19,403 bases of DNA, from NCBI GenBank assembly GCA_022573485.1, contig JACZTW010000023.1, positions 1 to 19,403 of the forward strand, in the 5' to 3' direction. Position numbers and translations under genes: made by a program. The DNA comes from Planctomycetota bacterium (GTDB lineage: Bacteria; Planctomycetota; Phycisphaerae; UBA1845; CAIVHJ01). Position 1 is the first letter of the stretch. The number at the start of each line of letters is the position of its first letter. The notes under the pieces are model-generated. The model saw nothing but the letters and a program-made list of their open reading frames with translations. It was not told where the DNA came from and ran no database searches. Shown in pieces: positions 1 through 8,000 of this stretch.

Positions 1-291
1 GGACCCCACAGTGTTTTGAACACAGTGAACAGGCCACAATGTTTGTTGCAAGCCATCCAGATCAATCACATCCCCGGGCATCTTGCCCGGATGAATCGCG
101 GCGAAGCTGGCGTGATTGGACGGATGCCAATCTTGCGTAGCGACGACCAGATCGAAGCGCTGCTGAATCTGATTGGCGAGCGGGATCACTTGATCACCAT
201 CAGGGACAGGAAGAGCGCCCGCCGGGAGAAAATCGTTCTGCAAATCGACGAGGACGAGGGCCTTCAATGGGGCGCACTCCCGCTCACTCAT
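1..291 (-). CDS. pncA: Nicotinamidase, N-terminal 97 residues (runs off left edge)
   Basis: The enzyme hydrolyses nicotinamide to nicotinate plus ammonia in the cytoplasm, the first step of the deamidating NAD salvage route. I translated the minus strand from the ATG at 291. The cysteine-hydrolase start VDLQNDF contains the probable catalytic Asp16. The TQDWHPSNHASF motif supplies the metal ligands (Asp54, His56, His60 by family analogy), and WPVHC follows at residues 86-90. The catalytic Lys and Cys of the family would lie beyond the window edge, so they cannot be checked. The start codon overlaps the last codons of the upstream phosphoribosyltransferase gene by 8 nt (284-291), which suggests translational coupling. 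The plus-strand reading frame over the same bases is a shadow. Confidence 0.93.
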   Translation of the reverse strand, partial: MSERECAPLKALVLVDLQNDFLPAGALPVPDGDQVIPLANQIQQRFDLVVATQDWHPSNHASFAAIHPGKMPGDVIDLDGLQQTLWPVHCVQNTVGS

Positions 292-1759
292 GATTGACCG
301 CGCGGACGCGCAGAATCTGAGCCGTCCGGAGATCGAATAACCGTTTCTCAAGACCAACCGGATATTGGTGGGGATTGGTAAATCGTCTGATGCTGGGGTC
401 GAGCAGTGCGAGCTGCCGTGCCGCGCGGTCACGGATTTCGTTTATGGAGGGGGCGTCATAAACGCATTCGCCGTCTCGGAAAACGGGTACGAGCAGTTCC
501 TCGAACTGCGTACTCTTGGGAATTTGCTTGCGGCGCGTCATGTCCGATGGATCCACGATCGTGCAACCATCGTGTAGGCCGGTCAAAGTATCGTAGATCA
601 CGTCCGCGACAAACTTGTCTTGGAAACGATAGCGCCTGACCTGATGAATCCCCGGCGTGGTTGTCTTGATGGACTGTTCGGACACCTTGGTCTTATAGCA
701 CCACTCGCCCCCAGGGTCGCGCAGGGCGGTCATTTTGTACACACCGCCCATGGCGGGCTGATCATAGGCCGTGCTCAACTTGGTGCCCACGCCCCATACG
801 TTGATGGCGGCGCCTTGGCTTTTCAGGCTGCTGATGATGTGCTCATCCAGGTCATTGCTCGCGACGATGACGGCATCGGGGAAACCTGCTTCATCGAGTA
901 TCTTTCGCGCGTGTATACTGAGGTAGGCCAAGTCGCCGGAATCCAGCCGTATTCCGAGCAGTTCGTGGCCCCGCTGCCGCAAACTCTTGCCGATCTGAAC
1001 CGCTCGTCGAACACCCTCCAAAGTGTCGTAGGTATCGACCAGGAATATACAGTTGTTGGGCAGGATTTCGGCGTACTTGGCAAAAGCCTCCTGCTCATCA
1101 TCAAAGGCCATCACCCAGCTATGAGCGTGAGTTCCCTTGATGGGAATTCCGAAGAGCTTTCCCGCAAGTACGTTTGAAGTGGAAGCGCAACCGCCGATAT
1201 AAGCGGCGCGGCTGACAGCCAAGCCGCCATCAATACCGTGCGCTCGGCGCAAGCCGAACTCGATAACGGGATCATCTTGAGCAGCGCGGCAAACGCGCGC
1301 GGCTTTCGTGGCGATGAGAGTTTGGAAGTTGATACTGTTGAGCATGGGAGTTTCCAGCAGTTGGCACTGGATGAGGGGGCCTTGCACGCGGATGAGAGGC
1401 TCCTGCGGAAAGACAACCGTTCCTTCCGGGATCGCGTCAATGCTGCATTGAAGTTGAAGGCTATGCAAGTAATCGAGAAACGCGGCTTCAAAAAGTGGTT
1501 GGTCGTCGCTGCCGCGCAGCCCGGCGAGGTATTCGACGTCGTCACTGTCGAAACGGAAACTCTTCACGATGTCGATGACATAAGCGAGTCCGCAAGTAAT
1601 ACTGAACCCGCCGCCGAATGGATTGCGGCGAAAGAAAAGGTCAAAGACGGCTTCCTTTTGGCCGATCTGCGACTTCCAATACGCATAGGCCATGGTAAGT
1701 TGATAAAGGTCGGTCAACATCGCCAGCGATTGCTTGTAGATATGAATTGAACTTTGCAT
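284..1759 (-). CDS. pncB: Nicotinate phosphoribosyltransferase
   Basis: The enzyme converts nicotinate, PRPP and ATP to nicotinate mononucleotide, the step after nicotinamidase, whose gene follows immediately. The product is 491 residues from the ATG at 1759, within the family's usual size. The N-terminus has the family signature MLTDLYQLTMAYAY. The middle carries HGIDGGLAVSRAAYIGG and the KGTHAHSWVMAF segment with the His expected to be phosphorylated. Further on are RLDSGDLA and GVGTKLSTAYDQPAMGGVYK, typical of the phosphate/PRPP-binding barrel. The frame can be extended to a TTG at 1792, but the ATG at 1759 leaves a complete N-terminus; no clear Shine-Dalgarno precedes either. The two genes form a coupled NAD-salvage operon. 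Confidence 0.95.
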   Translation of the reverse strand: MQSSIHIYKQSLAMLTDLYQLTMAYAYWKSQIGQKEAVFDLFFRRNPFGGGFSITCGLAYVIDIVKSFRFDSDDVEYLAGLRGSDDQPLFEAAFLDYLHSLQLQCSIDAIPEGTVVFPQEPLIRVQGPLIQCQLLETPMLNSINFQTLIATKAARVCRAAQDDPVIEFGLRRAHGIDGGLAVSRAAYIGGCASTSNVLAGKLFGIPIKGTHAHSWVMAFDDEQEAFAKYAEILPNNCIFLVDTYDTLEGVRRAVQIGKSLRQRGHELLGIRLDSGDLAYLSIHARKILDEAGFPDAVIVASNDLDEHIISSLKSQGAAINVWGVGTKLSTAYDQPAMGGVYKMTALRDPGGEWCYKTKVSEQSIKTTTPGIHQVRRYRFQDKFVADVIYDTLTGLHDGCTIVDPSDMTRRKQIPKSTQFEELLVPVFRDGECVYDAPSINEIRDRAARQLALLDPSIRRFTNPHQYPVGLEKRLFDLRTAQILRVRAVNHE

Positions 1760-2078
1760 ACGCACGATCCCGGGTATGTGAACGTGGGCCAAACGCGTTA
1801 CGCGGCCTGACTTTTGGGCCTGGGCCGGTCGAACCTGCGTCCATCATACTCATTTTGTGCTCCCATCGCACGTGAGGCTGCGGCAGGCACTGTCTCGGTG
1901 TGTCAGCGAGCGGCCGATGCGCGTGCGATTGAGGGAATCGCGCCGGGATGCAGTTTCATGCAATACAGAGAGCGTCTGGTGGAATTGTATATCCAGAATA
2001 CACCACCGGCTTTCAAGAGTACGGGCATTGCGGTACAATGGTCAAGGGTCTTTACATGTCTTGGACGCAGGTTTCGCC
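1760..2078. other. Divergent intergenic region between pncB and the phosphatase gene
   Basis: No coding potential I trust. The open frames here are short and lack family resemblance. It must hold the outward promoters of both flanking genes. A TATGAT hexamer on the minus strand (1848-1843) could be a -10 for pncB, but I find no matching -35. A TACAAT on the plus strand is listed separately. Confidence 0.6.
2011..2039 (+). promoter_or_regulatory. Possible weak promoter for the SpoIIE-type phosphatase
   Basis: TACAAT at 2034-2039 matches the -10 consensus in five of six positions and lies about 40 bases before the ATG at 2079. The hexamer 17 bases upstream, TTTCAA, matches the -35 in only three positions. 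Treat as tentative. Confidence 0.3.
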
Positions 2079-3410
2079 ATGAGCAGCCGACTTCAGTCTC
2101 CAACAGATCGGCCGGAACAGCCCTATGCAGGTATCGACGCGGGCCCGGGTGATTGGCAACTCCGCCTATCGCTTGTCGTTCAGACGATGCGGGAGATGAG
2201 CCTGCAGACGGATCCGCAGGCCATGGTACGTTCTTACGTCAAGCGAATGTCTTCACTGCTGCCGTCGGATCGTATGATCGCTGTGAGTCGGCGAGACCTT
2301 GAACCGCCGCGCTATCGCATCACGCGCTCAAGCGAGTGGAAGGAAGAAATCAACCCGTGGAAAGAGAGGGATCGTCTCCCCGTGATGGAAGGCGGCTTGC
2401 TTGGCGAATTGGTCTATGGTGACGAACCGAGGGTGATTGACGAAATCCAAGTGGCTGATGATGATCCCTCTGCGGAGTACTTTGCCGGGCAGCGATCTTT
2501 GGTGGCGATCCCACAGTATGATCGCGGTGTAGCGCTCAACATGGTCGTCATGATGCGCGCCGAACCGGGGGCGTTCGATCGTGAGCGTTTTCCGGAGATG
2601 GTGTGGATGTCGAATCTCTTCGGCAGGGCAACGCACAATCTTGCGCTCTCCGAGGAATTGCAAGTGGCCTACGATGCCGTTGATTACGAAATGAAAGTCG
2701 TTGCCGAGATCCAGCGATCCCTGCTTCCTGCGCATCTTCCGCAGATTCCGACGCTGCACCTTGCTGCGCACTACCAGACGTCGCATCGCGCCGGCGGCGA
2801 CTATTACGATTTCTTCGAGTTGCCGGAGGGAAAGTGGGGTATCTTGATCGCCGATGTGAGTGGCCATGGAACGCCGGCGGCGGTCGTGATGGCGATCTTA
2901 CACAGCATCGCCCATACTTATCCCGGGCCGGCGACCCCGCCAGGTGAGCTGCTGACCTATGTTAATCATCACTTGACGGAGCGCTATACCGTGGATAACG
3001 GGAGCTTTGTCACGGCATTCTACGGCATCTACGATCCATCTTGCCGCACATTGACGTACGTGTCTGCCGGCCACAATCCGCCTCGTGTAAAACATTGCTC
3101 CAAGGGCACGATGACAGCTCTCGACGCAGCTCAAACCCTCCCGCTCGGCATCATGCCGAGTGTCGATTTCGCGGATCACTCGATCAAGCTCAGTCCTGGG
3201 GATCAAATCATCTTCTATACAGATGGTATCACCGAAGCCATGAACCCGTCCGGTGAGTTGTTCGGCTTGGAGCGATTGGACCGAGTGCTGGAGGATTGTA
3301 GCCAAGACGCGGACGAATTGATCAGCGCCGTCGTGAAGGCGGTCGACAGTTTCGGATCGGGTCGACCTCCCGATGATGATCGTACGATTCTTATTGCCAA
3401 AGTTCGGTAG
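2079..3410 (+). CDS. SpoIIE/RsbU-type PP2C serine phosphatase with N-terminal sensor-like region
   Basis: The 443-residue protein probably dephosphorylates a phospho-STAS anti-sigma antagonist and so switches a partner-switching pathway. Residues about 15-190 look like a GAF-type sensory domain by size and position, though I do not recognise a ligand. A linker helix ends in EIQRSLLPAHLP (about 210), the usual entry to the SpoIIE domain. The PP2C metal motifs follow in order: AGGDYYDFFEL (about 239), IADVSGHGTPAAVVMA (about 257), FYTDGITEAMN (about 380) and DDRTILIAKV at the end. All metal-binding Asp positions appear intact, so it should be active. I chose the ATG at 2079 because the longer frame back to 1857 adds only low-complexity basic sequence. 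No membrane segment is visible. Two STAS proteins elsewhere in the window are candidate substrates, by inference only. Confidence 0.92.
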   Translation: MSSRLQSPTDRPEQPYAGIDAGPGDWQLRLSLVVQTMREMSLQTDPQAMVRSYVKRMSSLLPSDRMIAVSRRDLEPPRYRITRSSEWKEEINPWKERDRLPVMEGGLLGELVYGDEPRVIDEIQVADDDPSAEYFAGQRSLVAIPQYDRGVALNMVVMMRAEPGAFDRERFPEMVWMSNLFGRATHNLALSEELQVAYDAVDYEMKVVAEIQRSLLPAHLPQIPTLHLAAHYQTSHRAGGDYYDFFELPEGKWGILIADVSGHGTPAAVVMAILHSIAHTYPGPATPPGELLTYVNHHLTERYTVDNGSFVTAFYGIYDPSCRTLTYVSAGHNPPRVKHCSKGTMTALDAAQTLPLGIMPSVDFADHSIKLSPGDQIIFYTDGITEAMNPSGELFGLERLDRVLEDCSQDADELISAVVKAVDSFGSGRPPDDDRTILIAKVR

Positions 3411-3491
3411 GACGCTGATCAGGTAGGCAGGGTTCTTCCGAATGGAGTCGGCACGAGCCGCCGCGGCCAGTTGTTCAAGGCGTGGCGTCGC

Positions 3492-3902
3492 TCAGGTCTT
3501 TGCCGGCGGCGCGCCGCCGATTCGAAGAAAACCCTTAAGGACAGCGCCACCTTCAATCTCCAGAACGGACGCTTCCAGATCGCCGATGAGATGCCCGGTT
3601 TTTCCGATTTTGACAGACCCGCGGGCCGTCACATCGCCCTGAATCTTGCCCCTCACGGTGAGATTGCCGGCTTTGATCCTTGCACGGACGTGGCCTCGTT
3701 TCTCGACCACGACATCGCCACAGGTCACCAACTCCCGAACGCTGGTATAGTTCTTGATCGCGTAATCTTCGAGAATAAGACGCTTGCGGCAGTGCGGGCA
3801 GAAAATGGACATGGCCCGCCTGGACACTTCGCACTCATTTTGGCAGTGCGTGCAGACGACCGTCTTCGATCCGGAGGCATACTCCTTAGAGACCAGCGGC
3901 AT
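3492..3902 (-). CDS. Bactofilin-like protein with N-terminal zinc ribbon
   Basis: The 136-residue product joins two parts. Residues 17-38 contain CTHC (Cys17, Cys20) and CPHC (Cys35, Cys38), a four-Cys zinc-ribbon pattern with a spacer of 14 residues. From about residue 50 the sequence has the repeating short beta-strand pattern of bactofilins, polymer-forming beta-helix cytoskeletal proteins: for example VRARIKAGNLTVRGKIQGDV, then GSVKIGKTGHLIGDLEASVL. It ends after a short proline-containing tail. The ATG at 3902 lacks a strong Shine-Dalgarno, and the gene starts 63 bases after the end of the plain bactofilin gene on the same strand. This suggests one transcript from the promoter near 4480. 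Zinc binding and co-polymerisation with the neighbour are inferences. The extra ribbon could bind a partner protein or nucleic acid. Confidence 0.85.
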   Translation of the reverse strand: MPLVSKEYASGSKTVVCTHCQNECEVSRRAMSIFCPHCRKRLILEDYAIKNYTSVRELVTCGDVVVEKRGHVRARIKAGNLTVRGKIQGDVTARGSVKIGKTGHLIGDLEASVLEIEGGAVLKGFLRIGGAPPAKT

Positions 3903-3965
3903 GGAAGAACCCGCAACAACGACAACGTCAGATTCGCCCCATCGTCTTCAGGCGGCAGGGAATCC

Positions 3966-4403
3966 CTACTTCTTGAACTCGTCGGGTCCGGCTTGGGCAG
4001 CTTTCGGCTTGCCGGAGGCGCCCGGGCCAGTCAGCGTTGCTTTGGAAGCGCCTTTGGGCTGATCCTTGCCGTTTGTGCCAACTGTACATTGACCGATCAG
4101 CACCGCACCCTCCGCCACCTCCAGTCTAGCGGCGTGGATGTCCCCTTCCACGCGACCGGACGCGGACAAGTGGACTTTGTTTGCGGCATTGAGGTTGCCT
4201 CTCAATTCGCCGTCGATGCGGATATTCTCGACTTGTACTTCCGCGTTGATTTTTGCGCCTTCAGCAACGACCAACTCGCCTTTGCTGGAGATCTCGCCCT
4301 CAAAGTTTCCCAGAAGGCATGCGCCCTTCTCGAACTTCAAATGTCCCTTGAAAGAGGCGTCAGCGCCGAGCGTCGTGGGAAAATTTCCGTTTGGATTGGC
4401 CAT
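3966..4403 (-). CDS. Bactofilin family polymer-forming protein
   Basis: The 145-residue product is expected to polymerise without nucleotide into filaments or patches, usually membrane-associated, that organise envelope proteins. After a short N-terminus (MANPNGNFPTTLG) the core shows regular beta-helix rungs: GADASFKGHLKFEKGACLLG, NFEGEISSKGELVVAEGAKI, then VQVENIRIDGELRGNLNAAN and RVEGDIHAARLEVAEGAVLIG. The C-terminal 35 residues are Gly/Ala/Pro/Lys-rich and probably disordered, as in many bactofilins. The ATG at 4403 has an AGGAG seven bases upstream, so I prefer it to the longer frame starting at 4478. First gene of a two-gene bactofilin operon. Confidence 0.92.
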   Translation of the reverse strand: MANPNGNFPTTLGADASFKGHLKFEKGACLLGNFEGEISSKGELVVAEGAKINAEVQVENIRIDGELRGNLNAANKVHLSASGRVEGDIHAARLEVAEGAVLIGQCTVGTNGKDQPKGASKATLTGPGASGKPKAAQAGPDEFKK

Positions 4404-4410
4404 AAAAGTA

Positions 4411-4415
4411 CTCCT
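4411..4415 (-). promoter_or_regulatory. Ribosome-binding site AGGAG of the bactofilin gene
   Basis: AGGAG on the minus strand, seven bases before the ATG at 4403. It decides the start against the upstream in-frame ATG at 4478, which would also lie almost on the predicted promoter's -10. Confidence 0.8.
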
Positions 4416-4476
4416 AACTAAATATGCCAAGCGAGATACGTCGTTCAAACCTCCACATCCTGTATGAGGTAGGCTC

Positions 4477-4504
4477 ATTATATCTCGATGGCGTGAGGCA
4501 TCAA
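4477..4504 (-). promoter_or_regulatory. Sigma70-like promoter of the bactofilin operon
   Basis: On the minus strand a TTGATG (-35, 4504-4499) is followed after 16 bases by a perfect TATAAT (-10, 4482-4477). Transcription would begin near 4470, giving a leader of about 67 bases before the ATG at 4403. This is the best -10 match I noticed in the window. Confidence 0.7.
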
Positions 4505-5069
4505 GAGCTATCGACGCAATCTTCTCGACATTGCCGTCGTCAGAACTCTCGCTCGCAGAAACAACAGGTTGGAGTTACGCCAAAAGCCAGACTTTGCAAA
4601 CCGTAGCGGGCTCGCCCGGAGCAGTGGCAGGCCCTTGCCCGAGAGACATCTCTCGCAGTCGATCCGCGTTGCCACGGCTTCAGTTGTCCGATAACAGGCT
4701 GTGAGGAAGCTGCGCACGCTCCGCCTGCGGCGTCTGCGACGCGGGTGCTTGTCTCCATTGGCTTTGTGTCGGGCTGAGGATACGCAAAACCACACGTCAT
4801 TTGAGATCCGTTTTCCTCTTTGGGCATGATCCTCAATTATCCGTAGGCCATTAGTGCACAAAGGCTTGGGTTGCTCAGAGTGCGGGTAATGGAACCATCT
4901 GCGTGCTGCCGTCGTTTCCTGTGCGCCATCTGGGTGATTCCCCGAATTGAACACAACTAGCCGAAAATCACAGCCGATAGAAATCCGAAGCTTGCCCTCG
5001 CTAGGGTCGGGCTTAGGTGGATTCGAGCGGTTCAGAAACAGGTCTAATTACAGGACACGGAGAATATCA
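4505..5069. other. Intergenic region upstream of the large lipoprotein; no supported gene
   Basis: About 565 bases with no gene I can support. A minus-strand frame at 4508-4954 encodes a basic, unpatterned peptide containing a run of arginines and resembles no family. TCTAAT at 5043-5048 could be a -10 for the large lipoprotein, but there is no convincing -35. No tRNA or obvious structured RNA was seen. Confidence 0.55.
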
Positions 5070-8000
5070 ATGGCAGGCACACGATCGTATTTTGGGAAGA
5101 TTCGGAGTCTCCTGATCACGCTTTCTTGTTGTGCAAGCATGGCGCTGGTTGGTTGCGGTGGATCCGGCTCGACGACCACAGGCGGAGCCACAGCGAGCAC
5201 GGCGGACTGTTCGTCGATCTCGTCGGATGCTCTGGTCAGCGTGGATACCGACGACAGCAACTCCCTGCTCGCGGCGGCCATCACCTCGGACTGCGATGAA
5301 GTGGCTGTTTACGAAGACGACGGCCGCGTGTCGCAGGCAGCCATTTCTCTAAAGGATGGCAGCGAGGTCGTTGCCGTATTCAACGATGAGGGTAAAGTTG
5401 TGGCCGTGAGGAGTGGGGACGATACGCTGACATTGTCCTATAATGACGGTCTCGGCTTTGCCCGTGGGGAATACACAACGGGAACCGGTGAATCAACCGC
5501 CAGCGTCTTTTCCGTGGCGCGGGACAGCGATTCAACCGCTACGCGTTCGAGTTCTCAAAACGGTGGCGCGAATGCGGCTTTCTGTGATGAGTTGAAGCAG
5601 TTCGCCGACACGTTGGCAGCAGCGTGTGAGGCGAATCCTAGTGCGCCTTACTGTGGACAGGCCATGGAGCGGGCTGCCAAGGCAGCCGAGAAGCTCTGCT
5701 CGGACAACATCACGGAACTTGGCAACTTGGAAGACACGATTTTCGGCGATCAAGAGCGGGATTTCCCGCTGGGCGTGGACGGATTCGTGACCGCACGTGC
5801 GGCAGCCAACAACGGCACGACGTTCATCGGAGCTTCGGAAGCGTTCGGCGGACAACCGCCTTACGCAATCGAGTGGATTGTCACCAGCATGCCCGCCGGC
5901 GCGTCTGCGCCGGTTTCGGATCTTCCCGGGGGCGCTGCGGTCGTGGATGCGACGACGAACACGGGTGAATACGGTTTCAAGGTTACCGTGACAGATAACA
6001 GTGGTGCGCAGTCAAGTGATGACATTACGTTCGTGTTGGGCGATGAGGGATTCTTTGGAGCCAGGATCGTGGCCAGTAATGAAGACCCCGACACCGGCGA
6101 GGAAGTCAGTTTCAAGGCTATCGTGCAGGGCTTCAACAGCAGCGATGCGACAACCACCCCGACGGACTTGACCCCGGGTACGATTTATTGGGACTTCGGC
6201 GACGGAACCTCCGCCTCGGGCGAAACGGTCGGTCACACCTACGGCGAGGCGGGAGTCTATGAAGTGTATCTCGTGGTCATCGCCGGCGCGGAGTGTGATT
6301 TCTCTGACACCGTTACAATTGTCGTTGGCGGAGGCGGTGACCAAAAAGATGAAGGCGGCTTCGTCGTCCAGATCTCGGCTTCGGCAGATTCGATGAATCC
6401 AGGTGAGACGATCACACTAGTCGCGTCATCGACAGGAGCCATTGAACCCGTCGAATACGGCTGGGACATCATCAACGAAGATGGCTTTGACATCGCGCAG
6501 TTGAACGAAATTCACTCGACGCTGACGGCTCAGTCTTTCTTTACCCAAACTGTCGAGCTTGGCGCTTTTGCCGAAGGCATTGTTCAGGTAGGTCTGCTGG
6601 CGGTTGACGCGACAGGCCGTGTGGCCGTGACAATCAAATCGATTCCCATCTTTGGTGATGGAGGCGGTCTCTTTGCCGTCATCGAGGGACCGTTGGAGCT
6701 GGAAGCGGGTGTGCCCGGCACGCTGCAACCCTTCGTGGTGGGCGGTGAAGGCGCGATGAGCTTTGACTGGTACATCGAGGCTGATCCCTTCAGTACCGTG
6801 GACGACACGGCGACAATCAGCGATCCGCACGCCAGCCAGCCGGGAATCACTGCCAACGAGCCTGGATTCCTGGGCGTGGGCGTTGTGGTGACCGATTCGG
6901 TGGGCCAGCAGGCCCATGCGTTCCTGGGCATCTTCGTGTTCGCTGAAGGGTTTAATGATTTGTTTGTGGAATTCCTCGGTCCCTATGAAGTTCCCGTGGG
7001 CGAAGTCGTCCCGCTGCACTCGTTCATCGTCGGCGGCGAGGAGCCCTACTTCTGCAGTTGGCACATTCTCCCTTCCGCCAACAACGCTTTCGTATTGGAC
7101 CCGTTCCGGTGTTTCGAGACGACGATGGAGTTTGCGGAGCCAGGCTGCGTGGACATGGAAGTGGTGGTCGAGGACATCACGGGGGCTGTGGGCTTCTCGG
7201 TGTTCACCGTGTGTGCGGGCCACTCGTTCGCATTCGAATGTCCCTTTGACAACTTCTGTGATCCCGGATGTCAGGGATTCGATCCTGACTGTGAGGATCC
7301 GTGCCCGCTTGACGGATTCTGCGATGACTTGTGTCAAATCGGTGATCCGGATTGCTTCGAGGAGTTCGACTACTGTTTGGCGGGCGACGGGTACTGCGAC
7401 GACTTCTGCACGGATTTTGGAGCAGCCGATACTGATTGCGATCATTGCGGTGAAGACGGTGTCTGTGTCTTCTTCTGTCCGGGAGGCGAGGATCCCGACT
7501 GCCACCGCGAGTTCTGCATAAGCGGTGACGGCCTCTGTGATTTCGGGTGCGTTCCTGAGGACTTGGACTGTGCCGACATGTTCTGCAGGCCCGGCGACGG
7601 CTTCTGTGATTTCCCGTGTGACGTACCGGATCCGGATTGCGGCACGAATGCGGAATACTGTGCAGAGTTCTTCTATTGCTGCGAAGGCGACGACTTCTGC
7701 GACGGCAGCGTTTGTCCGGAACCGGATGGCGATTGCAACAATTGCGGCCAGGATGGCCGCTGCGTGTCTGATTGCGCTGTTCCGGATCCCGATTGTGAGG
7801 AGTTCGCCGGCTGCGCCAGTGATGTCGACTGCGACGATTTCGATTCGTGTACCGTCGACTTCTGCGACTTTGGCTGGTGCGGGTACAGCGTTGATCCCAA
7901 TTGCAGTCAGGGTGGCGGCTGCTTCGATGATTTCGACTGCAACGATTTCAACACATGCACGTTCGATTTCTGCGATGTGGACGGCCTGTGCAAGTTCGAT

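Noticed and set aside
3504..3519. Perfect 16-base palindrome CGGCGGCGCGCCGCCG at the 3' end of the zinc-ribbon bactofilin gene
   Set aside because: It has no loop and no T run, and it follows from the codons for Gly-Gly-Ala-Pro-Pro, so I do not call it a terminator or operator.
4508..4954. 148-codon minus-strand frame upstream of the bactofilin promoter
   Set aside because: Basic, unpatterned sequence with an arginine run and no ribosome-binding site or family resemblance.
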